This document shows positions 9,183-16,597 of a stretch of DNA of 64,000 nt, in pieces. The notes under the pieces are model-generated. The model made no database searches. It was not told where the DNA came from and saw nothing but the letters and a program-made list of their open reading frames with translations. Positions within the stretch are counted from its first letter, which is position 1. Each line of letters begins with the position of its first letter. The position numbers were made by a program, and so were the translations under genes. Source of the stretch: Bryobacterales bacterium F-183 (lineage in GTDB: Bacteria; Acidobacteriota; Terriglobia; Bryobacterales; Bryobacteraceae); the NCBI GenBank assembly GCA_016865505.2, contig AP025252.1, forward strand, positions 4,920,137 through 4,984,136, given 5' to 3'.

Positions 9183-10577
9183 CTAGCTGGCCACCGCCTC
9201 CAGGCTCTTGAGCTTGGCATTCAACGTCGTACGCTTTAGGCGAAGTATCTCCGCCGCAGCCTTCTTGTTTCCGTTCGTGCGCTCCAAAGCCTGCCGAATA
9301 ATGTGACGTTCAAAGTCGTTCACCACGCGTTCGTAATCGAGGCCGTCATCCGGCACGGAGACCGTAGAAGTCGCGGAGGGATCGCTGGAGTTCGCACTGC
9401 CAGGCATTTCGGTGACATTACGGAACTGTGCAGGAGCGGCGATCCGGAAGTCATGCGGTTGTAGCCACTCGCGATCACCACTGAGAGCGACAGCCATTTC
9501 GACCGCGTTCTCAAGCTGTCGCACATTGCCAGGCCAGTGCTGCAGAGTGAGTCGATCCATTGTCTCTTCTCCGATCCGCTTCCCGGTGATACCTTCCTGT
9601 GCGCAAACCTTCTGAAGAAAGTGCTCAACCAGCATCGGAATGTCCTCGCGACGCTCGCGCAAAGCGGGCAACTGCAGATTGACAGTGTTGAGACGATAGT
9701 AAAGGTCCTCGCGAAACGTACCTTCCGCGATCTTGTCGGGCAGGCTGGCGTTGCAGGCCGCCACTAGCCTGAAGTCGACGCGAATGCTTTCCGACGATCC
9801 CAGGCGCTGAATCTCGCGTTCCTGTAGAGTGCGGAGCAGCTTCGTCTGGACGCCAAGCGGCAGATCGGCGATTTCATCCAGGAAGAGAGTGGAACGATTG
9901 GCTTCTTCGAAGCGACCGACTCGAAGGTTGGCGGCGCCGGTAAATGCTCCTTTCGTGTGTCCGAAGAGTTCGGCTTCTAAGAGGTTCTCTGGAAGTGCGC
10001 TGCAGTTGACCGCCACCAGCCGTTGCGAAGACCGCGCAGAGGCTGCATGAATGGCACGAGCAGCCATTTCCTTGCCAGTGCCGGTCTCTCCCGTGATCAG
10101 GACGTTACATTTGCGGCTGGCGACTAAACGGATCACCTCCGCCACATTTTTCATAGCAGGACTCTTGCCAACCAGAAACCGCATCCAAGGCTCCTGAGGC
10201 GCCTGGCTGGCCGCGCGACGAAGTTCGGCGCAGAAGGCCGCGATCTTTTCGGTCTCCAACGAGGTGCCATAGGTGTCGCTGCCAAAATAGTGGCGCACGC
10301 CGAGGTGGACGCAGCGGATCGCCTCGGAAGCACTGCCGATACGGTTGCGCACAATGACCGGCGTACCCGATGCGAGGCGGCCAGCCTCCTCTACCAGAGT
10401 TTCCACACCACAGTCATCGAGCGGAGCGGTGATGACGATAGCGTCAAACATATGACGGGACAGGGCATCGCTCGCCGCGGCGCCAGAGGTGACCAGGCGC
10501 AAGGTTGCGTTGGGAAGAGAGAGGAGGCGGCGATCGTCGCCGGCGGTGTCGATGCTGGATACCAAAAGGAGATGCAT
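9183..10577 (-). CDS. Sigma-54-dependent activator, probable flagellar regulator (FleQ/FlrC-like)
   Basis: This 464-residue protein has an N-terminal receiver-like domain (1-125), an AAA+ domain with Walker A GETGTGKE (163-170), the sigma-54 contact loop GAFTGA (210-215), Walker B LFLDEI (231-236) and a Fis-type helix-turn-helix at 425-460. The receiver is degenerate: its beta-3 strand reads FDAIVITAP where a phospho-acceptor aspartate is expected, as in FleQ-type flagellar activators. It is divergent from flaG-fliS, and a sigma-54-type promoter lies before flgF. A role in flagellar gene control is therefore likely but inferred from location. Confidence 0.9.
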   Translation of the reverse strand: MHLLLVSSIDTAGDDRRLLSLPNATLRLVTSGAAASDALSRHMFDAIVITAPLDDCGVETLVEEAGRLASGTPVIVRNRIGSASEAIRCVHLGVRHYFGSDTYGTSLETEKIAAFCAELRRAASQAPQEPWMRFLVGKSPAMKNVAEVIRLVASRKCNVLITGETGTGKEMAARAIHAASARSSQRLVAVNCSALPENLLEAELFGHTKGAFTGAANLRVGRFEEANRSTLFLDEIADLPLGVQTKLLRTLQEREIQRLGSSESIRVDFRLVAACNASLPDKIAEGTFREDLYYRLNTVNLQLPALRERREDIPMLVEHFLQKVCAQEGITGKRIGEETMDRLTLQHWPGNVRQLENAVEMAVALSGDREWLQPHDFRIAAPAQFRNVTEMPGSANSSDPSATSTVSVPDDGLDYERVVNDFERHIIRQALERTNGNKKAAAEILRLKRTTLNAKLKSLEAVAS

Positions 10578-10662
10578 AAGTGGCGAAACCTAGTCAGGAG
10601 TGGCATTTTTTGGTCACCCCAGAACCTGTTCATCTATCGTCCTACTGGCGCGGCGCTTTAGA

Positions 10663-10760
10663 GGGAATTTTGGGCTATTCCCTTATTTTCTTTACACTTA
10701 CCACCCGCATTCTCCCTGGGAATAGGACACCATAGGGGTAAGTATCGAAAGTGAATTCCC
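10663..10760. promoter_or_regulatory. Four GGGAAT/ATTCCC half-sites in the activator-flaG gap
   Basis: GGGAAT at 10663-10668 and ATTCCC at 10677-10682 form an inverted repeat with an 8-base gap. A second pair is GGGAAT at 10718-10723 and ATTCCC at 10755-10760. All lie in the 279-base divergent gap between the sigma-54 activator and flaG. Repeated dyads in such a place suggest binding by a regulator, perhaps the activator itself; the protein is not known. The first dyad is followed by a T-rich run and could alternatively be a weak terminator. Confidence 0.5.
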
Positions 10761-10775
10761 GAGGTTTTGGGGCCC

Positions 10776-10801
10776 TCAAGTTTGCCTGCAGGCCCCGATA
10801 A
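10776..10801 (+). promoter_or_regulatory. Sigma-28 (FliA)-type promoter of flaG-fliS
   Basis: TCAAGTTT (10776-10783) and CCCGATAA (10794-10801) are separated by 10 bases. The known FliA consensus is TAAAGTTT, 11 bases, GCCGATAA, so each box has 7 of 8 matches. It lies 55 bases before the flaG start. FliA is encoded in this window at 26169-27053, and flaG/fliS are typical late genes. Confidence 0.7.
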
Positions 10802-10856
10802 GTCTAAAGAAGCTAGTTCATCGCGGTGATCGCAAATCAACAGCAAGGAGGCTGAG

Positions 10857-11153
10857 ATGCAGATTTTCGGAGTGAACCCAGTTGACAAAGCAGCGCAGGA
10901 GACGGTAGCCAGAGTCACCGGAGTCCAGGTTGCGGAAGTCCAGGGTAGAAAAGAACAACAGGAATTGATCCGCGCGGTCAAGTCCGTCAATGAGAGCGGA
11001 CTGATGGGGTCGGATCACGAGCTTACGTTTTCGATGGATCGAAACGCCAAACGGATGGTCGTGCGAATCGTGGATCGCAACACTCATGAGGTAATCATGC
11101 AGATTCCTGATCAGCAAGTACTACGGATGGCCGAAGAGTTGCCTAGGCCGTAG
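10857..11153 (+). CDS. flaG: FlaG family protein
   Basis: This 98-residue soluble protein has the FlaG pattern of a variable head then HELTFSMDRNAKRMVVRIVDRNTHEVIMQIPDQQVLRMAEEL, the FlaG domain that typically sits before fliD and fliS. FlaG influences filament length in some bacteria, but its exact role is not settled. A strong AAGGAGG-type ribosome site (10844-10850) precedes the ATG, and a sigma-28-type promoter lies upstream. fliD, often next to flaG, is not present here; fliS follows directly. Confidence 0.85.
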   Translation: MQIFGVNPVDKAAQETVARVTGVQVAEVQGRKEQQELIRAVKSVNESGLMGSDHELTFSMDRNAKRMVVRIVDRNTHEVIMQIPDQQVLRMAEELPRP

Positions 11154-11198
11154 TTTGCGGCAAGATCACAACGAAGACAAAAGCCGGAGAGATAGAGG

Positions 11199-11657
11199 AT
11201 GCACCAAATCGCTTATCTGGAAAGCGAAGTACTGTCGGCGAGCCCGATCCGCCTTATCGAACTGTTGTATCGCGGGGCGATTGACGCGACCGCCGCTGCG
11301 AAAGTAGCGGCTGAACAGGGGAACGCGCTCGAACGGAGCCGCCACCTGAGTCGCGCACATGCCATATTAGTGGAGCTGTCCCGTTCGTTGGATCATACTG
11401 TTGGTGGGCAGCTTAGCCGCGATCTTGTGGAGCTATATGATTACATGCAGCGCCAGCTCACCCACGCCAACCTTTCGCAGGAGATTCAGCCCATCAGCGA
11501 TGTGTACTCAGTTCTAACAAACCTACTGGAGGCTTGGCAGCAGGTCTCGTCAGTCGCTTCCGGTGCCCCGTCGCGTCAAAATATTGGCGGATACTATGGA
11601 GCGGGCCAGATCGGCAGCGTCGACCTGGAAGTTCCCAGAGTGAATAGCTTGGGCTAA
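11199..11657 (+). CDS. fliS: Flagellin export chaperone FliS
   Basis: This 152-residue helical protein binds the disordered C terminus of flagellin in the cytoplasm and delivers it to the export gate. It shows the family features IRLIELLYRGAIDATAAAK, RSRHLSRAHAILVELSRSLD and LYDYMQRQLTHANL. The C-terminal 35 codons (11550-11654) run antisense to the end of flgM; this tail lies beyond the conserved helices and so may be free to vary. It is expected to be transcribed with flaG from the sigma-28-type promoter. Confidence 0.92.
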   Translation: MHQIAYLESEVLSASPIRLIELLYRGAIDATAAAKVAAEQGNALERSRHLSRAHAILVELSRSLDHTVGGQLSRDLVELYDYMQRQLTHANLSQEIQPISDVYSVLTNLLEAWQQVSSVASGAPSRQNIGGYYGAGQIGSVDLEVPRVNSLG

Positions 11658-11810
11658 TCGCTCCATTCGCTGCTGATGTGTCTCTGCTAGCGCGACATCC
11701 CCTTTCGCGACCACCTCAACGCTTAGTTCGGCGTCTGGAGTGGGTGCTAAAGGGGATTTGGGAGAGGATGAGACCTTGGGGCTGGATATCGATCCAGCCA
11801 CGCTGGTCAT
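11550..11810 (-). CDS. flgM: Anti-sigma-28 factor FlgM
   Basis: This 86-residue protein has a disordered, Ser/Pro-rich N-terminal half and the FlgM C-terminal motif QQRMERLAQAIHSGNFQVD followed by ADLARSIV, which resembles the sigma-28-binding helices (compare IKxAIxxGxYxVDxxxIA). FlgM holds FliA inactive until it is exported through the finished hook. The ATG at 11810 lies 5 bases after the flgJ stop, making it the last gene of the flgF-to-flgM operon. Residues 52-86, which hold most of the conserved core, are encoded antisense to the fliS 3' end. Longer in-frame starts would run into flgJ and are less likely. Confidence 0.8.
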   Translation of the reverse strand: MTSVAGSISSPKVSSSPKSPLAPTPDAELSVEVVAKGDVALAETHQQRMERLAQAIHSGNFQVDAADLARSIVSANILTRRGTGSD

Positions 11811-11815
11811 TCGGG

Positions 11816-12154
11816 CTACTTCTGCAAATCCGGAACGGGGTTCGATTTCTCCAAGCTTCTCTCTAACACCCGCGCCAAGCCCAACCCGCCGTTGGCCGCC
11901 ATCATCTGAGCGAGCTGCCCTTCCGCCATTTCGAGCGCGGTCGCCCCTGATTGGTCGCTTTGTTCCTGCCATCCGCCGAGCGCTGACTCCCGAATGGATT
12001 GTAGCATCTGGGCTAAGAGAATCCCCTCAAAGTCCCTGATCGCCGCCGCTGCCTTATCGTCAAGTCCTGCCTTTTCAGTGCTTTGCTTTTCAAGCGGAAA
12101 TCCGACATTCCGCTCTTTCAAAGCTGTCACCGTATGTTGCTTCACCACATCCAT
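11816..12154 (-). CDS. flgJ: Rod-binding protein FlgJ (N-terminal domain only)
   Basis: This 112-residue protein matches the rod-binding half of FlgJ: AAIRDFEGILLAQMLQSIRES, then GATALEMAEGQLAQMMAANGGLGLARVL. The C-terminal muramidase domain found in enteric FlgJ is absent, as in many non-enteric bacteria, so a separate peptidoglycan hydrolase must open the wall for rod growth. The NlpC/P60 protein at 54823-55299 is one conceivable candidate in this window, but nothing ties it to flagella. The start lies 3 bases after the flgI stop. Confidence 0.85.
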   Translation of the reverse strand: MDVVKQHTVTALKERNVGFPLEKQSTEKAGLDDKAAAAIRDFEGILLAQMLQSIRESALGGWQEQSDQSGATALEMAEGQLAQMMAANGGLGLARVLERSLEKSNPVPDLQK

Positions 12155-12157
12155 AAG

Positions 12158-13270
12158 CTAGATCACCTCCAGGTCTGCTTGCAGTGCGCCCGCTGCCCGA
12201 ATTGCATCGAGAATAGCGATGACGTCCCGCGCGGTTGCGCCAATCGCCTGTAGTCCGCGAACCAAGTCCTCAACCGTCGCTCCGTCCTTAAGCATCACGC
12301 TTTTGGCTCGTTCTTCTTTGGCTTGAACGCGCTGTTCGGGCACAACCGTGGTTTGTCCGGTACTGAGGGGTGCCGGCTGGCTGACGTCAAACCTAGTCTG
12401 GACTTCGACCGTTAAGGCTCCATGTAGAATCGATACCGGCGAGATAGGCACGTCCTTGCCCATAACAATCGTTCCTGTTCGCTCGTTGATGATAATTTTC
12501 AGGCCAGCGGTCCGAGAAATCGGTAACGACTCGATCTTTCCCAAGAACTCTACACGCTTAGTCTGATAGTCCGTCGGAACACTGACGGCGATCAGCCCTG
12601 GATGCACCGCCTTTGCAACTTCTGCCTGGAAACTTGAATTGATCGCGCTAACTAAGGTTGTAGCCATCTCTGGATCCGCTTTGTGGAGCTGCAATCGAAT
12701 CGATCGAGGATCAAGTTCAGGCGTGGGAGCAGACTTTTCGATTAGAGCACCACCGGAGATTCTCCCGACGGTAGGATGATTCATGGTTTGGGAATTCCCA
12801 CCCCTGCCGGCGGCGAAACCACCCGTTACCACCGGACCTTGAGCAGCAGCGTAGACAGCTCCGTCGGCACCTCGAAGGGAGGTCTGTACCAAAATGCCTC
12901 CCTGGAGGTTGCTTGCGTCTCCAATGGCGCCGACCGTAATGTCGATTCGCCCACCTGTCTGAGCGTAAGGTGGGAGGGTGGCTGTGACGATCACCGCGGC
13001 TGTGTTGCGAACCTGAAATGCCGCAGCAGGAACCGTAACGCCAACCCTCGCCAGCATATTGGCCAGACTCTGAGCCGAGAAGATCGTCTGACGCTTATCG
13101 CCAGTACCGTTCAGGCCTACCACAAGTCCATACCCCACTAGTTGGTTGTCCCGAACCCCCTCCACCGATACAAGGTCGCGCACACGCGATTGGACCGCAG
13201 CATCGACAGGTCGGCAAAGCACAATCAACAACAGCGAGAGCGACCGATGAAACACAGTGAGCTTCCTCAA
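12158..13270 (-). CDS. flgI: Flagellar P-ring protein FlgI
   Basis: FlgI builds the periplasmic P ring around the rod. The 370-residue protein has a signal peptide (LTVFHRSLSLLLIVLCRPVDA), then RVRDLVSVEGVRDNQLVGYGLVVGLNGTGDK, the family signature, and ends in the expected AIGATARDVIAILDAIRAAGALQADLEV. The start appears to be TTG at 13270, overlapping the flgH stop as TTGA; a GTG at 13255 is an alternative. Presence of flgI and flgH shows a Gram-negative style flagellum with an outer membrane. Confidence 0.96.
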   Translation of the reverse strand: MRKLTVFHRSLSLLLIVLCRPVDAAVQSRVRDLVSVEGVRDNQLVGYGLVVGLNGTGDKRQTIFSAQSLANMLARVGVTVPAAAFQVRNTAAVIVTATLPPYAQTGGRIDITVGAIGDASNLQGGILVQTSLRGADGAVYAAAQGPVVTGGFAAGRGGNSQTMNHPTVGRISGGALIEKSAPTPELDPRSIRLQLHKADPEMATTLVSAINSSFQAEVAKAVHPGLIAVSVPTDYQTKRVEFLGKIESLPISRTAGLKIIINERTGTIVMGKDVPISPVSILHGALTVEVQTRFDVSQPAPLSTGQTTVVPEQRVQAKEERAKSVMLKDGATVEDLVRGLQAIGATARDVIAILDAIRAAGALQADLEVI

Positions 13271-13938
13271 AATGGCAACACTCCAAGAAGAATACGGTAA
13301 AGGAGATTCGGGCGGCGAATAGAGTCGTTCACAAGGCCCTTACCATTCACACGGATCTCCAGATTCGCCACGCGATCCGACGCTACGGTATTCGCAGTGG
13401 AAATATCGATCGGTCGAACAACTCCGCGCACGTGGACAAGTTGCTTCTCGGAGTTGACGAGAACCTCCTTAGTTGCCTCAACAACTAGCAGGCCATTAGG
13501 CAAAACGTGAGTGACCCTAGCAGTCACTGCTGTTGAGAGTGAACTCTCACGGCCTGTAGATCCCTGAGCCTGCAAACTCTGATCGCTACTCATCGTCAAC
13601 GCGCCAGAGGCCTGCGGGATAGTCCTACCCAGGACTGTCGAGATTCCGCCAGTTGCCGACGATTTCCGCTGCGTCGCGGAGGTACCACGAGAGATTGCCG
13701 AGGCCCGGTCGGAAACAAGAATTGTGACGATATCGTGAATCCGAGTCGCTCGAAGGTCCCTCGTGAGGTCACTCATAACCGAGGAGGACGAGAAGATTGA
13801 TCCGGGGGCCGGCGCAACTGCAGCTTCGCCTGGTTGAAGCGACGCGTCGCGGATCATCTGATCTATAGCCGAAAGAGGTTGAGTATTCTTTTCGGCCAGC
13901 CCCAGCACTAACATCATCGGAACAACTAGATTGCTCAT
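13267..13938 (-). CDS. flgH: Flagellar L-ring protein FlgH (no lipobox)
   Basis: FlgH forms the outer-membrane L ring. The 223-residue protein shows GSIFSSSSVMSDLTRDLRATRIHDIVTILVSD, TARVTHVLPNGLLVVEATKEV, the GVVRPIDI motif and VNDSI near the end, all typical. The family is normally a lipoprotein with a lipobox cysteine, but this protein has no cysteine at all and only a short hydrophobic head (NLVVPMMLVLGLA). No in-frame upstream extension with a lipobox fits because flgA occupies that space. Starts by ATGA overlap with flgA. Confidence 0.93.
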   Translation of the reverse strand: MSNLVVPMMLVLGLAEKNTQPLSAIDQMIRDASLQPGEAAVAPAPGSIFSSSSVMSDLTRDLRATRIHDIVTILVSDRASAISRGTSATQRKSSATGGISTVLGRTIPQASGALTMSSDQSLQAQGSTGRESSLSTAVTARVTHVLPNGLLVVEATKEVLVNSEKQLVHVRGVVRPIDISTANTVASDRVANLEIRVNGKGLVNDSIRRPNLLYRILLGVLPF

Positions 13939-14849
13939 TGGTTTGCTGTCACCCGCACAACTCCCTTTTCAACCACTTGCCCTAAATACCGACGCTTGGA
14001 CAAGGCGGTAGTGAAGGCGATCCGTTCACCCCTCCGCCCTGAGCCCTCCGCGCGCCCAGAGAAAGACAGCTCCGCATTTCCAGAGTCCACAAGGACAGTA
14101 ATGTTGCCGCCCCGCTCAACAAGATTCGGTTGGACGAGATCCGCTTGAGTAATGATCTCCCCGGTCGAGACTAGTCGCTTCGTGTAAAGGCCAACGACGG
14201 ACTTGATGTTGCAGCCTTCGGCGGGTTTAGCGGATGGGAAGACCATCAGTTCCTTTACCTGCACAGCATCCGGATCAATCTGGTTCCCGGTTCCCAGATC
14301 CTTCGTCGCGAGAACACGACATACCTTCTCGCGCAGTCGCACCCTGGTCCAGATCTGCCGCGTACGCCCAGCTGCATCGCGGTGAATCCCACGCCAGACT
14401 CCGCTTTCAGCGCCACCCGCCGGACTGGGAAGTTGAGAAAGCGGGAAATGGATACTACCCTCGGGTAAAGCCTGTTCCGAGAACTCTAACACTTCCACGT
14501 CGATAGCGCGGTCTCCCAAAGAAGCTCGCACCGCCTTCCGGACCTGCTCTTCGCTCAAAGCGACCGCGTGACCTCGCACGCAGACGCTCTCTAACTGCGG
14601 TTGGACAGTCCCGCTGCGCCCATGGCGTCTCCAGAAGGACTGTATGTCGCTATGCCGCAGTACCCGTATCTGCCCGGGAGCCGGCGCATAACCAAGCACG
14701 GCGTCTGCGGGCAACTCCTGGAACGCCGGGATCGCTGAACGGAGATCTCCTGCAAGGATCTGACCTCCATGCACGATGGCGCACACGGGATCCGCAGCCA
14801 TAGCTGAACTACACGTAATCCAGACCATCGAGTTGAACAATCGGCGCAT
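13935..14849 (-). CDS. flgA: P-ring assembly chaperone FlgA
   Basis: FlgA is a periplasmic chaperone for FlgI polymerisation. The 304-residue protein has a signal peptide ending near SSAMAAD and a C-terminal SAF-type domain: VLATKDLGTGNQIDPDAVQVKE, then GLYTKRLVSTGEIITQADL and NITVLVDSGNAELSFSGRAEGSGRRGERI. It is longer than the usual 220 or so residues owing to an N-terminal region with RVLRHSDIQSFWRRHG. It sits between flgG (5-base gap) and flgH (4-base overlap). Confidence 0.92.
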   Translation of the reverse strand: MRRLFNSMVWITCSSAMAADPVCAIVHGGQILAGDLRSAIPAFQELPADAVLGYAPAPGQIRVLRHSDIQSFWRRHGRSGTVQPQLESVCVRGHAVALSEEQVRKAVRASLGDRAIDVEVLEFSEQALPEGSIHFPLSQLPSPAGGAESGVWRGIHRDAAGRTRQIWTRVRLREKVCRVLATKDLGTGNQIDPDAVQVKELMVFPSAKPAEGCNIKSVVGLYTKRLVSTGEIITQADLVQPNLVERGGNITVLVDSGNAELSFSGRAEGSGRRGERIAFTTALSKRRYLGQVVEKGVVRVTANQ

Positions 14850-14854
14850 ATGGC

Positions 14855-15646
14855 CTACCGCGTCAGATTGTTAACCTGCTGATACATCTCGTCCGCCGCA
14901 CGCACAACCTTCGAACTGGCTTCGTACGCACGTTGGCTGACGATCATGTTGATGAACTCTTCAACAATGCTCACGTTGGACTGTTCCAGGTAGCCCTGCA
15001 TTAGTGTTCCCACTCCTTCCTGGCCGCCAGGAATAGCGACCGTAGGCTCGCCGCTCGCGTCAGTCGGCATAAACAAGCTATTCCCAATGCTGTTCAATCC
15101 AGCCGGGTTGATAAAGTTAGCGATTTGGATTTGCCCGGCGACCTGCGCATTGTTCTGGCCAGGTAGGGTAAAGCTTACCGTCCCATCTGAAGCGATCGAA
15201 ATTGTCTGAGCCTGAGGCGGGACGGTTATCTGTGGCTCAATTGGATTCCCGTCGCCCGTGACGATATTGCCGTCACGATCTAAGTGGAAGTTGCCAGCGC
15301 GCGTGAATGCGATTTCGCCATTCGGTCGCCTAACCTGGAAAAAGCCGCGCCCCTCAATCACCATATCCAACGGATTGCTGGTCAATTGAAAGCTGCCCTG
15401 CGAGAAGATCACCTCGTTCGACGCTGGACGTGCGCCGAGGCCGAGTTGTAGCCCCGTTGGAACCACAGTTTGTGATCCTGCAGCGGATCCCGGCTGAATC
15501 ATGTTCTGATAAAGCAAGTCCTGGAATTGGGTACGTCGCATCTTGAATCCTGCAGTGTTCGCGTTCGCAAGATTATGTGCGATGTTGTCAATGTTTATCT
15601 GCTGGGCGTTCATTCCGCTACCAGCACTGTAAAGAGCTCGAATCAT
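14855..15646 (-). CDS. flgG: Flagellar distal rod protein FlgG
   Basis: This 263-residue rod protein starts MIRALYSAGSGMNAQQINIDNIAHNLANANTAGFK..., the flagellar rod/hook N-terminal helix, and ends in FINMIVSQRAYEASSKVVRAADEMYQQVNNL, the matching C-terminal helix that packs with it. The middle has NPLDMVIEGRGFFQV and FTRAGNFHLDRDGNIV, as in FlgG. A Shine-Dalgarno-like AAAGGA precedes the ATG. Sequence and length are normal; it forms the distal rod through the P and L rings. Confidence 0.96.
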   Translation of the reverse strand: MIRALYSAGSGMNAQQINIDNIAHNLANANTAGFKMRRTQFQDLLYQNMIQPGSAAGSQTVVPTGLQLGLGARPASNEVIFSQGSFQLTSNPLDMVIEGRGFFQVRRPNGEIAFTRAGNFHLDRDGNIVTGDGNPIEPQITVPPQAQTISIASDGTVSFTLPGQNNAQVAGQIQIANFINPAGLNSIGNSLFMPTDASGEPTVAIPGGQEGVGTLMQGYLEQSNVSIVEEFINMIVSQRAYEASSKVVRAADEMYQQVNNLTR

Positions 15647-15661
15647 ATTTTCCTTTCCGCT

Positions 15662-16402
15662 TTAGCCGGATACCTTCGCAACTTCCTCAATGGATCGCTT
15701 ATTCATCTCAGCTCCTATTGTGGTTGCCCGCTGGAGCGATTCAAACTGCCTCATCACGCCAACAAGCCGGACAGATGACTCAATCGCCGCTCCATTTGCG
15801 GACTCAAGGTAGCCCTGATGGAAACTTGACGAAGTGCTTCTATTTGGAGCCAACGTCGAGTCTTCGACCTTGAAATAAGTGCTACCCTGCTTCGCAAGAA
15901 CCGACAAATCGGAAAACTCGGCTGTGTCGATCCGGCCGACCGCCCTGCCGTCCTGTCGAATATTGCCGCGACCGTCGATCTCAATAGGTAGAAGTGGGTT
16001 CAGACGGTAATCTCCGCCCGTCGCCGGCACTACCCGGAGGGAGTAGCCTTCAACGGTCTGGAGCTTGCCGTCAGCACCCAGTTGAAACGCACCATTCCGC
16101 GTCCAGAGTCGCTTTGAGCCATCATTGACCTCGAAGAAGCCCCGACCTTGAAGGGCAACATCCAAAGGACCCGACGTCCGCGACAGCGTGCCCTGGGCAA
16201 AATCTGTCCATTGGCGCTTAAGAAAAGGGGCCACAGTAGCGCCGGAATCCGCGTCGGCGTCCTCGCCAACCCAGGGCAGGAAAGACTCGCGATCAGCCTT
16301 GAATCCGGATGTGGAGGAATTGGCGATGTTATTTGCCAAAAGGTCAAGCGTCTCGAGCCGAGCTCGCATGCCAGCAGCAGCGGACGACGTTAGTTGATCC
16401 AT
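15662..16402 (-). CDS. flgF: Flagellar basal-body rod protein FlgF
   Basis: This rod protein of about 246 residues starts MDQLTSSAAAGMRARLETLDLLANNIANSSTSGFK, has GPLDVALQGRGFFEV and WTRNGAFQLGADGKL, and lacks the longer FlgG middle, so FlgF (proximal rod) is favoured. ATG at 16402 is preferred over GTG at 16408 because GGAAGG lies 5 bases before the ATG. It is the first gene of the leftward operon. A sigma-54-type promoter lies at 16486-16501. Confidence 0.88.
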   Translation of the reverse strand: MDQLTSSAAAGMRARLETLDLLANNIANSSTSGFKADRESFLPWVGEDADADSGATVAPFLKRQWTDFAQGTLSRTSGPLDVALQGRGFFEVNDGSKRLWTRNGAFQLGADGKLQTVEGYSLRVVPATGGDYRLNPLLPIEIDGRGNIRQDGRAVGRIDTAEFSDLSVLAKQGSTYFKVEDSTLAPNRSTSSSFHQGYLESANGAAIESSVRLVGVMRQFESLQRATTIGAEMNKRSIEEVAKVSG

Positions 16403-16485
16403 CGGCACCTTCCAAGCAAGACCAGTTCCAAACGCTAATGCCAGCCCAACGCGGTGCCAATCGGTTTGAAAGCGAAGCGATCAGG

Positions 16486-16501
16486 TGCCAAAATCACGCC
16501 A
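16486..16501 (-). promoter_or_regulatory. Sigma-54-type promoter before flgF
   Basis: Read on the minus strand the site is TGGCGTGATTTTGGCA. It has GG and GC exactly 10 bases apart and 11 of 13 matches to the TGGCACGrN3TTGCW consensus. The predicted start, near 16475, leaves a 5' leader of about 67-75 bases for flgF. A GAFTGA-type activator is encoded at 9183-10577. The site lies in the 189-base divergent gap before fliK. Confidence 0.65.
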
Positions 16502-16597
16502 CGCGCCACGTCAGTGACAAGTTTTGGTCACTTCCGCAGAGTTTTTTCAATGTTCTTCGGGCGTTTCTTTGGCGGCCAGCGTGCATAGAGGTGGAAG

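Noticed and set aside
16570-16585. A sigma-54-like TGGC...GTGCA motif on the plus strand before fliK
   Set aside because: GG and GC spacing is right but only 8 of 13 positions match, and the transcript would start 2 bases before the GTG and exclude its ribosome site.
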